From Martinezella lusitana (lineage in GTDB: Bacteria; Pseudomonadota; Alphaproteobacteria; Rhizobiales; Rhizobiaceae), in contig NZ_JACHBG010000007.1 in the NCBI RefSeq assembly GCF_014207095.1, positions 186,001-250,000 of the forward strand: a DNA stretch of 64,000 nucleotides, in the 5' to 3' direction. The notes below the pieces were generated by a model that did not search any database, was not told the DNA's origin, and saw nothing but the letters and a program-made list of their open reading frames with translations. Position numbers and translations under genes: made by a program. Below, one piece after another: positions 51,286-61,853 of the stretch; position 1 is the first letter of the stretch; every line of letters starts with the position of its first letter.

Positions 51286-53769
51286 CTAACTGCCGTTAAG
51301 TTCTCCCGATAGCGTTGAGGCTAGCCCGCGGATGCCGTTGCTGGTCAGCGAGTCCTCGTGCCAGCCGTCGATGTCGACCACCTTGCAGCTCTCCGCGATT
51401 GCGTCGCCCCATCCAAATCGCAGTTGGCGTGCACGAGGATGGGTCGCGCTGCTTCGCAAGAGAACTGTCGTGGGATCCCTGGTTTGCTGTGGCTGGTAGT
51501 GACGCGCTGCCGCCACCAATAGCTTGGTGACAGATTCGTTCTTCTCTTCTTCTTCTGAATATTGCCCCGCCTTGACGCGGAAGATCCTGAGAAGAGACAG
51601 GGAGATTTTGAATTCCTTGAGATAGTCGATCAGTCGGATGCGCCGGGACAAAAGCTTCCTCGTGAAATAGAGGAGACGCTTGCGCCGTCTTTCCCGACGC
51701 CATTTTGCCTGCTCCCGCTTTGGCAGGGACGCAAAATAGCCCGGGGCCCATGCGTCGATAATGGCCGTGGTGCTGACGTCCATTCCCTTTTCGCGCAATT
51801 GCCGGCTGACCTCCATGGCCAGAATGCCGTTGACGCATAGTCCGACGATGGCCACCCGGCCGACTGCTTTGTCGATCTGCATCGCATCTATCGCGTAAGC
51901 AGCGATATCTTCGATGCTCAGGCGCGCAAGGCCGTTATCGAGGTCTGCGTGAAACATGTTGACATTATGCACCGAGATGGCGTCCGGCAGCTCATTGGCA
52001 AGGCGATAATAGAGGAGCGGATGGTTGATCGTGTAGACGGCGCCGGTTCCCGTGCCATGTTTGCAGGTGATCAGATCCCACGGATTTACGACCTTTTGCC
52101 GCGGTGACGATGCCGTGTCGACATTGAAGATCGCCGCTGCAAAGCCTGCAAACGTCGGCTGCTTGAATAGAAGCTGCAATGTCGGTGCTGCATCGAATCT
52201 TGCGCGAGTTTCCGATAGTAACCGGAGCGCGAGGAGGGAGTGACCACCGAGCGCGAAAAAATCATCATCCGGACGTATTTGCGGAACCTGTAGGATTTCC
52301 TTCCAGAGCTCAGCAAGCGCTTCCATTCGCGTATCCGACTGCGATGTTTTTGCGACGGTGCCATCCATCGGCGCAGTCTTGGCGGGAGCTGCCACGTATC
52401 GTTCCGGCGCAACGAGCGAAGAAAGCGGCGCCTCAGGGTGATTGAGAGCGATTTCATAGGCATCCCTCAAAAGTTGCAGGAGGCTCTCGATCGTACTGGC
52501 CTCGAAAAGGTCGGCATTGTACTCGATCGATATACGCCAGCCGGTCGGCCGGCCGATCATGATGAAATTCAGATCATAAATCACGCCCGGTGATTGCGAA
52601 GGTGAACTGATCAGCTCGAACTCGCCGTAGCGGCGATCTTCGAGAAATGCCTTTTGCAGATTGAAGTTGACTGAGATCAGCGGATTGCGTGCCGGATCGC
52701 GTACCGGGTTGATGAGTTCCACGAGCTTGTTGAATGGCATGCGCTGATGGTTCAATGCACCTTCGATGGTCGCACTGACGGACTTTATGTGTTCCGCAAA
52801 GCTGACATCCGCGCCGAAATCGAAACGCAGCACCAGATTGTTGATGAAGACGCCGATCAAGTCTTCCAGGTCGCTATGCTCGCGGCCGGCAATCTGCGAG
52901 CCGAAGAGGACGGTTGGCGCCCCTGTCAAACGATGGAGGACCGCACTCAGGACTGCCGCTCCGAAGCTGTATTGGGAAACGCAATGCGCGCGCGCTGCCC
53001 CATCAAGCCGATCGGTGAAGGCGACCGGCTGGGCGACCGAAAGGATATCGCCGCGATTGGTCTTGACCTGGCCGCGGGGATGATCCGGCGTGACTTCGAA
53101 ATAAGGAGCGCCCTGCAATTTTTCCCGCCAGAAGGTCTTCTCCGTCTCAAAGCCGTAGCTCTGCAGATATTCCTGCTGCCAGAGAGCGTAGTCGCCATAT
53201 TGCAACGGCAGTTCAGGGAGGATTGGCGCGCGTCCTGCATCTATCGCCGCCGCTATTTCACCGATCTCCCGCCCGAGCACGCGGATGGACCAGCCATCGA
53301 AGCAGCTCTGATGAGCGGTGATCAAAAGAACGCCACGCTCGTTTTCCGCCATCAGCAGGCTGACGCGGAACAGGCAGGGCGTGCTGAGATCGAACGGGGC
53401 TTGCGCTGTCTCCTCGCCGATCGACATAATTCTCGATTGGCGCTGTTCCGGCGGCATGCCGCGCAGATCGATCACGGACATCTTGAAGTTGACGTCGCTC
53501 ACGGCTTGTTGGAACGGCTGGCCGCCTTTTTCGACGAACCTCGTGCGGAGTATCTCATGCCGCTGGATGGTCTTTTTAAAGGCCGCTTCCAGGGTCGATG
53601 CTTTGAAAGAGCCTCTGATTTCCCACCGGACGGCGACATTCAGCGCGGGATTACCGGGATTGAGCTGATCGAGAATCCAGCAGCGCAACTGCGTCTGCGT
53701 ACAGGGAAACTCGCCGATGATCTGCTGTTCGAGAACTGGACCGCTCGGGCTGCTGTCAATGGTACTCAT
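51286..53769 (-). CDS. NRPS termination protein: C-PCP-TE without an adenylation domain
   Basis: An 827-residue protein. A condensation domain spans residues 20-445, but its HHxxxDG motif reads H153-Q154-S-C-F-D158-G159, so the catalytic second His is Gln. A carrier domain follows with Ser511 in LGGHSLLAL. A type I thioesterase from about residue 575 has the nucleophile motif G-L-C645-V-N-G instead of GxSxG, Asp672 in AIIDAWAPG and His804 in DGWHEDSL, forming a Cys-Asp-His triad. No adenylation domain is present, so the carrier must be loaded in trans or simply receive the chain for release. The ATG overlaps the hybrid protein's stop (ATGA). Confidence 0.9.
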   Translation of the reverse strand: MSTIDSSPSGPVLEQQIIGEFPCTQTQLRCWILDQLNPGNPALNVAVRWEIRGSFKASTLEAAFKKTIQRHEILRTRFVEKGGQPFQQAVSDVNFKMSVIDLRGMPPEQRQSRIMSIGEETAQAPFDLSTPCLFRVSLLMAENERGVLLITAHQSCFDGWSIRVLGREIGEIAAAIDAGRAPILPELPLQYGDYALWQQEYLQSYGFETEKTFWREKLQGAPYFEVTPDHPRGQVKTNRGDILSVAQPVAFTDRLDGAARAHCVSQYSFGAAVLSAVLHRLTGAPTVLFGSQIAGREHSDLEDLIGVFINNLVLRFDFGADVSFAEHIKSVSATIEGALNHQRMPFNKLVELINPVRDPARNPLISVNFNLQKAFLEDRRYGEFELISSPSQSPGVIYDLNFIMIGRPTGWRISIEYNADLFEASTIESLLQLLRDAYEIALNHPEAPLSSLVAPERYVAAPAKTAPMDGTVAKTSQSDTRMEALAELWKEILQVPQIRPDDDFFALGGHSLLALRLLSETRARFDAAPTLQLLFKQPTFAGFAAAIFNVDTASSPRQKVVNPWDLITCKHGTGTGAVYTINHPLLYYRLANELPDAISVHNVNMFHADLDNGLARLSIEDIAAYAIDAMQIDKAVGRVAIVGLCVNGILAMEVSRQLREKGMDVSTTAIIDAWAPGYFASLPKREQAKWRRERRRKRLLYFTRKLLSRRIRLIDYLKEFKISLSLLRIFRVKAGQYSEEEEKNESVTKLLVAAARHYQPQQTRDPTTVLLRSSATHPRARQLRFGWGDAIAESCKVVDIDGWHEDSLTSNGIRGLASTLSGELNGS

Positions 53770-56700
53770 GTAGTTGCCCCCAGGCTGCGGCGTGCGCCGT
53801 TACGAAAGTCTCGCAATGATGGTACGTGAAGTTGAACCGGATCGGGCTGGCCATCCCCCTGACTCTCGGCAAAGGCTGCCAATGCGCCGACCGTCGGATG
53901 ACGCAGCAAGTGTTTTGCTTCCAGCGGCAGGCCGCTGTCGCGCATGCGCGCGGCGATGCGGAATATGGCGAGCGAATCTGCGCCGAGCGCATAGAGGTTG
54001 TCGTCGACGCCGATGTCGCTGAGATTCAGGACATCCTGCCAGATCGCGAGTAGCCGCTGTTCCATCTCGGTCTTTGGCTCGAGCTTCGCCGGAGCTGCTT
54101 CGCGCTGGGGTACTCCGCGCTGCTGCAAGGCCTTGCGGTCGAGCTTGCCGTTGGCGGTGTGGGGTAACTCGGTGTCGAAAACCCAGAAGCTCGGCACCAT
54201 GTGACCAGGCAAATTGGCTTTGGCATGGGCTGCAATAGCCGCGACAGACAAATCCTTGCCACCGGCATTCTGTAGGATGTAGCAGACCAGCGAGCGGTCA
54301 CCCTTGGCGTTTTCAGCGACCACGGTGGCACATTGGCGCACACCTTCCGCCTTGGAGACCACGGCCTCTATGTCGCCGAGCTCGATACGGAATCCGCGCA
54401 ACTTGACCTGCTGATCGCGGCGCCCGAGCAATTGCAGCGAACCGTCCGCAAGTCTTCGACCGACATCGCCGGTCTTGTAGAGGCGCATTGGTCTGCCAAT
54501 GGCAAAGCAATGTGGGGCGAAGGCCTTTTCCGTCAGGTCGAGGCGATCGAAATATCCCTCTGCCAGACCGTCACCGCCGATATAGAGTTCGCCGACCACA
54601 CCGATCGGTGCAATAGTCTCGCTTTGATCGAGGATGAAGAGCTTCGTATTGGCAATCGGATGTCCGATCGCAATCGGCTGATCCGCATCGATAATGCGCT
54701 GCAGCGACGACCAGATCGTTGTCTCCGTCGGGCCGTACATGTTCCAGAGTTCGCCGCCGATGGCGAGCAGCGAGCGGGCGAGCTCTTTGGGTAGAGGTTC
54801 ACCGCCGCAGAGTATCTTCATCGCCGGCCGATCCTTCAGGCCGGCTTCAACCAACATCTGCCAAAGCGTCGGCGTGGCCTGCAGCACGTTCGCGTCGTGC
54901 TCGCCAATCAGTTTCACCAGGGCGAAGCCGTCTTGAACGTCGCTGCGGCTGGCGATGACGACCTTTCCGCCCGATATCAGCGGCAGGTACAGTTCCAGAC
55001 CAGCGATGTCGAATGAGATCGTCGTGACTGCAATAAGCGTGTCCTTCGCGCCAAAACCCGGCTCCTTCGCCATGGAGAGGAGGAAGTTGGTCAGGGCTCG
55101 ATGCGAAACCTCGACGCCTTTCGGCATGCCGGTCGAACCGGAGGTGAAGATGATATAGGCGGATGCCGTTGTGTCGATCGGCAAGGTCTTCAATGGCTGG
55201 CCCGTCATCGAGCTGATCGCCTTTGCGTCCTGATCAAGCCGGATGACAGGGGTATTGGGAGCAGCGAGGTGCGCCATGTCGTCGCTGTCGCAGATGAGTC
55301 CGCCGATGCGGGCAATATCCAGCGTCTGCTTCAGGCGCGGTTCCGGATGCGCCGGATCCATCGGGACATAGGTATGTCCCGCCTTCATCACGGCAAGAAG
55401 GGCGACGATCATGCCGAGCGAGCGCTCTATCAGGATTGCGATACGCTGGCCGGGATCGGGAAGTGCCATCTGGAGATAGAGGGCGAGCTGGTTCGAGCGC
55501 GTTTCCAGCTCTGCGTAAGTCATCGCCAGGCCGTTAAACTCTGCGGCGATCGCATTCGGTTGTGCGGCTGCCCGCTTGGAGAAAAGCGTGAAGACGAATT
55601 GATCGTGATCGTAAGGTACAGTCGTGTGATTGAGCGTGTCGATCAACCAAGATTTTTCCTCGCTCGACAGCAATGAGAGTTCGCCGACCTTTCGATCCAT
55701 ATCCTTGGCGAGTGTGACCGCAAGCGTCGAAAAATGACCAATCCACCGCTCGACCGTCGCGCGGTCGAAGACGTCGGCATTATAGTCGACGTCGATGCGA
55801 ATGTGATCGGCCGCCTCGATCATGTTGAAGAACAGGTCGAAGTTGGAGAAGGCCTTGGCGTTCGGTTCCAAGGTCGGCTTGAGGTCGCCGAACGACGATC
55901 CGCCTGCCATGCGTTCAAGATTGAACTGGATCTCGGTCAGAGGCAGGCGGCGCGGATCGCGTTTGGCATCGAGCTTGCGGACGAGCGTGCCGTAGGTGTA
56001 GTCCTGATGTTCGAATGCCTGGAAAACGAGCTGCTGGGTCGCCTTCAGATGGGCGGTAAACGGCTCCGTCATCGGTACCGTCTGGCGCAGCGGCAACAGG
56101 TTGACGCAATGACCCATGAGGATCTGGCCATCAAGCAGGCTCTGGCCGGCAGAGGGAATGGCGATGACGATATCGTCCTGACCCGACAGCCGCGAGATCA
56201 TCACCTGCAGCGTCGCCAGCAGGGTGGAAAATAGCGTGGCGCCCGATTTCGCTCCCTTCTTCTTCAACGTCTTGTAGGTATCGGCATCAATGTAACCGGT
56301 GCAGCTTCCGCCCGCGAAACTGCGATATTCCGGCCGCGGTCGGTCGAGAGGCAGGTCGGGAAGATCCGGAATCGACTTGAACTGGTCGAGCCAGAACTGT
56401 TCCGTCGCTTGCGATTTTTCCGGTCTCGGCGACAGGTCGGTTGCGTAAGTGGCAAAGGAGAGGGCGGGCTGAAGTTCCGGCACCGTGCCCGCCCTGAAGG
56501 CTGCATAGGCCGTCGCCAGCTCTTCGACGAAGGTGTTGATCGACCAGCCGTCGCAGATGATGTGATGGGCGGTGAAGACCAGGACATGCTTTTCAGCCGA
56601 TAATTTGACGATGCTTGCACGCACAAGCGGGCCATTGATCAGGTCAAAGGGCGTGCGAGCTTCGTCATCTTTCAGATCGGCAAGGCCCTTTTCATCCAGG

Positions 56701-59700
56701 CCTTCGATAACAGGCAGATCGAGCCTGAAGTCCGGTATGAACTGGAAATGCTCGCCGTTGCGGTCGAAGCGGATATGCAACGCGTCATGGCGGGCGAGTA
56801 CGGTATCAAACGCATGCTTGATGGCTGCTTCGTCGAGCGTTCCCTCAAGCGTCAGCGAAAAGGACTCGTTGAATGAGCAGGAGGCTTCGTCTCCCGCCTG
56901 GGCTGCAAGCCATATTTCCGTCTGTGCCTCGGTCAGAGGCGCTGATTGAGGCTTGGCGATAGCGACCGGCATCTGCGTCTGCGCAGCGGATAGGGATGCC
57001 TGTTCCTTCGTTGCGAATATGCCGGCGGCCTGCATGGCATCGAGACTGTCGCGGAATGCCTTTGCGATCAGGCGGAAGTCGTCCTCGCTATGGGCTGTCG
57101 TCAGGAAACAGGGATAGCCGTCCTGTATGTGAACGCCGTTTAGTCGCATTTGGGCATAGAACAGGGCTCCAAGCACATCCTGGCTTGAGAAGTCGGTGGC
57201 AAACCAGCTCTTGTAGCCGTGGACGACATCCGCGATGCCGCGGCTGGCAAGATCAGCCTTGATTTCCGCAACCAACGCTTGCGTACGTTCTGCGACGCGA
57301 TCATAGAGGGCGGATCCGTCGCCCTTGATGTGATGCAGCACGGCGTTGGCGGCTGCGAGCGTCAGCGGATGACGTACGAAAGTGCCTGCAAAGAAGGTGG
57401 GCGCCGTCATGGGGACGGAGGCGTCACCATAGGACCAATAGCCGCCATCGAGAGCGTCCATGAAGCGGGCGTTGCCAACAAGCACACCGATCGGCATTCC
57501 GCCACCGACGACCTTGCCATAGGTCGCCATGTCACCCTTGATGCCCCAGATCGCCTGCATGCCGCCTGGATCGACGCGGAAGCCGGTGACGACTTCATCG
57601 AAGACAAGCGCGAATTCCGATTTGGTGGCGATATCACGCAGTTCCCGGACGAATTCGCGCGGTTGCAGTTCCGGATGACGGCTCTGGATCGGCTCGATGA
57701 TAACAGCCGCTATGTCGGCGGCGTTGGCACGGATGAAGTCGAGGCTTTCCGGAGCGCCGTAGCGCAGGACTGTCATGTTGGAGACGGAAGCCATCGGAAT
57801 GCCGGAGGCAACCGGCAGAGCGATCGGCTTGTCGGCGCGATTGCGACCCTTGACCAGGACTTCATCGAATTGACCGTGATAGTCATTGGCGAAAACCACG
57901 ACCCGGTCACGGCCGGTGACCGCACGCGCAATCCGCATTGCGGCCATCACCGCTTCTGAACCGGTATTGCAGAAGGTAACCCGTTCATGGCCGGTCATAT
58001 CTGCAATCATCTTTGCGACGTCGCCGGCAAGCGGCGTCTGGGGGCCGATGGCAAAGCCGCGATCGGCCTGCTCCTTTACGGCATCAATGACGAAGTCCGG
58101 CGCATGTCCGAAGGCCGTCTGGCCGAAACCGTTGACTAGGTCGACATACTGGTTGCCGTCGACGTCCCAGATATAGGCACCCTTGGAATGGTCGCAGACG
58201 ATCGGGAACACCATCTCTTTCCAATCTGCCCTGAAGCCAGATGCCGAGCGGGGATCGGCGAGGTGGCGGCGATGCTCCTGGGTGAAGGTCTTGGATCTGG
58301 CGTTCCTGGTCTCGTATGCCTTGGTGAGACTGGCGATGAAATCCTGTTTGGCCGGCGAAATTTCCGCCGTCACGCTCTTGGCGTTCGGGCGATAGAGCTT
58401 GATGCGCTCGGTGCCGAAGTCGCTTTCTACGGGAGCGGCTGATGTCGGCTGGGTTAGCGCCGGCTGCGCTGGAGCTGGAGCGGATGCTGCGGGTGTTGTG
58501 ACGGGCAGCGCCTGCGGGGCAGGAGCGCCACCCTGCATGGTCTGCAGCATGAGAAGCTGTTGCGCAAATAGCGATTGCGCCATCTGGATCTGAGATTGCA
58601 TGACGCTGGCGAGGTCCGAGGCCGCGTTCGGCATCGATACGGCCTGCGGCATTGGCGATGCGATCGCCGGCGCCATTTGTTGCGGCGTGGCCGGCATCGG
58701 CATCGTGGTGAGTGGAGACGCAGGCGACAATGGTTCTGCAGCCTTGACCGTCTCCGGTGGCATCTCCCGATCGAGATGGACAGCGAGATCGGCGACCGAG
58801 GGGATGTCGCTCAGCAACTCCCGGAACGAAATCTTGACCTTGAAGTCTTTCTCGAGACGTTGCGCAAACTGGCCGACAAAGAGCGAGTCGAAGCCTAGCT
58901 CCAGGAACGTTGCCGTTCGTTCGTCCGGCCCGAGCGTTTCGCCTGACATGTCGCTAAGCAATGTCAGAAGGGCTGTTTCCAATTGCGGCAGTCGATTGGG
59001 GACCGGGATTGAGGCTGCAACATTCATCGTTGGTTTCTCCTCGGTTAGGTTGCCGTCAGAGACGAAGAGGGTGGTGGGAGAGGGATTATTCGGTTCGGCG
59101 TCGGCCCGCATTGTCGCTGAACGGCGTGCAGATGGCGGGGCATCGATCCAATGGCGCTGCCGTTGGAAAGGATAGGTTGGCAGGGACAGACGCTGCTGTG
59201 CTGCCGGCGGAAGGGCAGGCCAGTTGAGGCGGCAGCCCGCCATCCATAGCTTGCCATGCGCTTCGGCAAGCGTGGCGGCCGAGGCAGAAGCGCGATCGTG
59301 CTCGGGGAGGGATTGCACAATGGCGGCAAGACTATCCCGCGCGATCGTCTGCGCGGCAAAGACCGACAGCGTACGTCCAGGTCCAACCTCGAGAAGGACC
59401 GGCTTGCGATCGCGGCAAAGTGTGGCGAGCCCATCGGCAAAACGCACGGCATCGCGGCAGTGCATGGCCCAATAGTCCGGCGATGTCGCCAATTCCGCGG
59501 TCTGCCAATCACCCGTCACACCGGAGATGAACGGTATGGTCGCCGTGCCATAAGTGACCTTCTCCGTCTCCTGTCGCAACGCCTGAGCCGCATCCTTCAT
59601 CATCGCGGAATGAAATGCGTGTGAAGTGTGCAGCCGGCTGAAGGCGATCTCGGCATCCGAAAGTGCTGCGCAAACCGCCTCGATATCGGCAAACGGGCCG

Positions 59701-61853
59701 GAAATGACGCAGAGTTTCGGCGCGTTGATCGCAGCGATCTCGACGTTGCCCTGCAGATAGGAGGCCGTCGTCGCAGGATCGGCGCGAACGGATACCATCG
59801 CCCCCTGCGGCTGGTGCTGCATCAGCCGTCCGCGATTGGCAACGAGGCGCAGGCCATCTTCGAACGATATGACGTTGGCAAGCGTAGCGGCGACAAACTC
59901 GCCAACGCTATGACCGATCATCGCATAGGGCTTGACGCCGCGGCTCAGCCACAATCGCGCAAGCGCATATTCCACCAGATAGAGGCAGGGTTGAGCGATG
60001 CGGGTTTCCCGCTGCTCATCGGCGATTGCCTGCGTTACGGCGCCTGCGTGGCAGATATAGTCGCGCAGATCGAGCCCGAGCGTCATTTTCAAAAGCTCGG
60101 AGCCGCGGTCGATCCAACGGGCAAATTCCGGCTCTGAACGGTAAAGGCCCGCGCCCATGCCGACATATTGCGCGCCCTGGCCGGGGAACATGAAGGCGAC
60201 CGGCGGTTTGTCCGTTGCAACAAGGGATTGATAATTGTCTGTAGTCAGTTTGATGATCGCCTCTTCGACACTTTCGGCAGTGACCGCCAGGCGGTGGCTG
60301 AATTCGCGTCGACCGGCCTGCAGCGTGTAGGCGAGCTGCGCGATTGAAAGCTCGGGATTTTCGGCGAGATGATTGCTCAGATTGCTTCGCATCGCGGCAA
60401 GCGCCGACGTACTGCGCGCCGAAAGCGGAAGAATGTAGTGGCCCTCTGCCTCCCTGGACTTAGTCGGTGGTGGCGATGGGGGCTCCTCCAGAATGACATG
60501 GACGTTGGTGCCGCCAACGCCGAAGGCACTTACGCCAGCTCGCCGCGGCGTTGGTCCCTCCGGCCAGTCGACCATTGCGGTTGGGATGTAGAAGGGGCTT
60601 TTTTCGAGATCGATGCGCGGGTTGGGCTGGCTATAATTCGGCATTGGCGGGATTTTCGCGCTGCGCAATGCCAGCGCCGTCTTGATGAGCCCGGTGACAC
60701 CTGCCGCCGCGTCCGTATGACCGATGGTGCCTTTGACCGAGCCAAGGGCGCAGCCGGCCGGCCCCGGGGCATCATGGGCAAATGCCCTCGTCAAGCCGTT
60801 GAACTCGATGGGGTCTCCGAGCGGCGTCGCCGTGCCATGGCATTCGACATAGCCTATCGTCGAGGGATCGACCGCAGCGTTGGCAAGTGCCGAGGCAATG
60901 GCTTCGGCCTGTCCCTCCACGCTTGGCGCAGTGAAGCCGACCTTGTCGCTGCCGTCATTGTTGATGCCGTAGCCGCGAATGACCGCATAGATGTGATCGC
61001 CATCCTTGACTGCGTCCTCGTAGCGTTTCAGGAGGATGACGCCCGCGCCGCTGGCAAAGACCGTTCCGGCGGCGCTGGCATCGAAGGGCCTGCAGGCGCC
61101 GTCGGGTGACGCCATGCCGCCCTCTTGATAAATATAGCCTCTTTTTTGCGGGATCGTCACCGAGATGCCGCCCGCGAGCGCCATGTCGCAGCTATAGGTC
61201 AGCAGGTTCTGACAGGCTTGCGAAACTGCAAGCAGCGAGGTCGAGCAAGCCGACTGCAAGGTAAATGCGGGGCCGCGCAGGTTGAACTTATAGGCGACCC
61301 GAGTGGCCAGCGTGTCGCTGAGCGCGCCGACGAGCTCATGAAAACAGCCGATCTGATAGTTCGACGTGAACTCCTCTGCCTTCATACGCTCGTGAAGGAC
61401 ATTGTTGATCAGATAGGTCGGCATGGACGAGCCGGCGAAAACCCCGATCAGGCCGGAATAGCGGGACGGATCGTATCCGCCATCCTCGAGCGCTTCCCAG
61501 CATATTTCCAGAAAGATGCGATGTTGCGGGTCGGTGACCGCAGCCTCACGCGGGAACATGCCGAAGAATTCCGCGTCGAACATGTCGGCACCATCGAGAT
61601 GAGGCCTTGCCGCCACATAGTTCGGTTGCGCCCGTTCCTCGTCGGTGAAGGCGTCTTCGATTTCATCCAGCGCGAAATGGGAGAAGGCAGTCTTTCCCTG
61701 GAGTACCATTTGCCACAGTTCACGCACCGACGCTGCGCCGGGAAAGCGGCCTGACATGCCGACGACGGCAATATGCCCGGAAATCTGTCCGCTCAGATCG
61801 TCACTGTCTTCGAAATCACGCGCGCTACCATTGTCCTGGTGATTCCGTTTCAT
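53766..61853 (-). CDS. Hybrid PKS-NRPS: KS-AT-ACP-aminotransferase-C-A-PCP
   Basis: A 2695-residue megasynthase. KS about 27-450 (Cys200, His339, His379). AT about 545-870 with Ser649 in GHSVGE and HAFH, indicating malonyl-CoA. ACP with Ser990 in GFDSL. A Pro/Ala/Met/Gln-rich linker about 1065-1170. A class III PLP aminotransferase about 1190-1610 with Lys1447. C about 1650-2090 with intact HHIICDG (His1764). A about 2110-2560, whose pocket I read as DILQLGMIW-K, close to the glycine code. PCP with Ser2627. No ketoreductase is present. The architecture matches the MycA/ItuA and McyE type that makes beta-amino acyl units. The start overlaps the A-PCP gene by four bases. Confidence 0.93.
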   Translation of the reverse strand: MKRNHQDNGSARDFEDSDDLSGQISGHIAVVGMSGRFPGAASVRELWQMVLQGKTAFSHFALDEIEDAFTDEERAQPNYVAARPHLDGADMFDAEFFGMFPREAAVTDPQHRIFLEICWEALEDGGYDPSRYSGLIGVFAGSSMPTYLINNVLHERMKAEEFTSNYQIGCFHELVGALSDTLATRVAYKFNLRGPAFTLQSACSTSLLAVSQACQNLLTYSCDMALAGGISVTIPQKRGYIYQEGGMASPDGACRPFDASAAGTVFASGAGVILLKRYEDAVKDGDHIYAVIRGYGINNDGSDKVGFTAPSVEGQAEAIASALANAAVDPSTIGYVECHGTATPLGDPIEFNGLTRAFAHDAPGPAGCALGSVKGTIGHTDAAAGVTGLIKTALALRSAKIPPMPNYSQPNPRIDLEKSPFYIPTAMVDWPEGPTPRRAGVSAFGVGGTNVHVILEEPPSPPPTKSREAEGHYILPLSARSTSALAAMRSNLSNHLAENPELSIAQLAYTLQAGRREFSHRLAVTAESVEEAIIKLTTDNYQSLVATDKPPVAFMFPGQGAQYVGMGAGLYRSEPEFARWIDRGSELLKMTLGLDLRDYICHAGAVTQAIADEQRETRIAQPCLYLVEYALARLWLSRGVKPYAMIGHSVGEFVAATLANVISFEDGLRLVANRGRLMQHQPQGAMVSVRADPATTASYLQGNVEIAAINAPKLCVISGPFADIEAVCAALSDAEIAFSRLHTSHAFHSAMMKDAAQALRQETEKVTYGTATIPFISGVTGDWQTAELATSPDYWAMHCRDAVRFADGLATLCRDRKPVLLEVGPGRTLSVFAAQTIARDSLAAIVQSLPEHDRASASAATLAEAHGKLWMAGCRLNWPALPPAAQQRLSLPTYPFQRQRHWIDAPPSARRSATMRADAEPNNPSPTTLFVSDGNLTEEKPTMNVAASIPVPNRLPQLETALLTLLSDMSGETLGPDERTATFLELGFDSLFVGQFAQRLEKDFKVKISFRELLSDIPSVADLAVHLDREMPPETVKAAEPLSPASPLTTMPMPATPQQMAPAIASPMPQAVSMPNAASDLASVMQSQIQMAQSLFAQQLLMLQTMQGGAPAPQALPVTTPAASAPAPAQPALTQPTSAAPVESDFGTERIKLYRPNAKSVTAEISPAKQDFIASLTKAYETRNARSKTFTQEHRRHLADPRSASGFRADWKEMVFPIVCDHSKGAYIWDVDGNQYVDLVNGFGQTAFGHAPDFVIDAVKEQADRGFAIGPQTPLAGDVAKMIADMTGHERVTFCNTGSEAVMAAMRIARAVTGRDRVVVFANDYHGQFDEVLVKGRNRADKPIALPVASGIPMASVSNMTVLRYGAPESLDFIRANAADIAAVIIEPIQSRHPELQPREFVRELRDIATKSEFALVFDEVVTGFRVDPGGMQAIWGIKGDMATYGKVVGGGMPIGVLVGNARFMDALDGGYWSYGDASVPMTAPTFFAGTFVRHPLTLAAANAVLHHIKGDGSALYDRVAERTQALVAEIKADLASRGIADVVHGYKSWFATDFSSQDVLGALFYAQMRLNGVHIQDGYPCFLTTAHSEDDFRLIAKAFRDSLDAMQAAGIFATKEQASLSAAQTQMPVAIAKPQSAPLTEAQTEIWLAAQAGDEASCSFNESFSLTLEGTLDEAAIKHAFDTVLARHDALHIRFDRNGEHFQFIPDFRLDLPVIEGLDEKGLADLKDDEARTPFDLINGPLVRASIVKLSAEKHVLVFTAHHIICDGWSINTFVEELATAYAAFRAGTVPELQPALSFATYATDLSPRPEKSQATEQFWLDQFKSIPDLPDLPLDRPRPEYRSFAGGSCTGYIDADTYKTLKKKGAKSGATLFSTLLATLQVMISRLSGQDDIVIAIPSAGQSLLDGQILMGHCVNLLPLRQTVPMTEPFTAHLKATQQLVFQAFEHQDYTYGTLVRKLDAKRDPRRLPLTEIQFNLERMAGGSSFGDLKPTLEPNAKAFSNFDLFFNMIEAADHIRIDVDYNADVFDRATVERWIGHFSTLAVTLAKDMDRKVGELSLLSSEEKSWLIDTLNHTTVPYDHDQFVFTLFSKRAAAQPNAIAAEFNGLAMTYAELETRSNQLALYLQMALPDPGQRIAILIERSLGMIVALLAVMKAGHTYVPMDPAHPEPRLKQTLDIARIGGLICDSDDMAHLAAPNTPVIRLDQDAKAISSMTGQPLKTLPIDTTASAYIIFTSGSTGMPKGVEVSHRALTNFLLSMAKEPGFGAKDTLIAVTTISFDIAGLELYLPLISGGKVVIASRSDVQDGFALVKLIGEHDANVLQATPTLWQMLVEAGLKDRPAMKILCGGEPLPKELARSLLAIGGELWNMYGPTETTIWSSLQRIIDADQPIAIGHPIANTKLFILDQSETIAPIGVVGELYIGGDGLAEGYFDRLDLTEKAFAPHCFAIGRPMRLYKTGDVGRRLADGSLQLLGRRDQQVKLRGFRIELGDIEAVVSKAEGVRQCATVVAENAKGDRSLVCYILQNAGGKDLSVAAIAAHAKANLPGHMVPSFWVFDTELPHTANGKLDRKALQQRGVPQREAAPAKLEPKTEMEQRLLAIWQDVLNLSDIGVDDNLYALGADSLAIFRIAARMRDSGLPLEAKHLLRHPTVGALAAFAESQGDGQPDPVQLHVPSLRDFRNGARRSLGATT

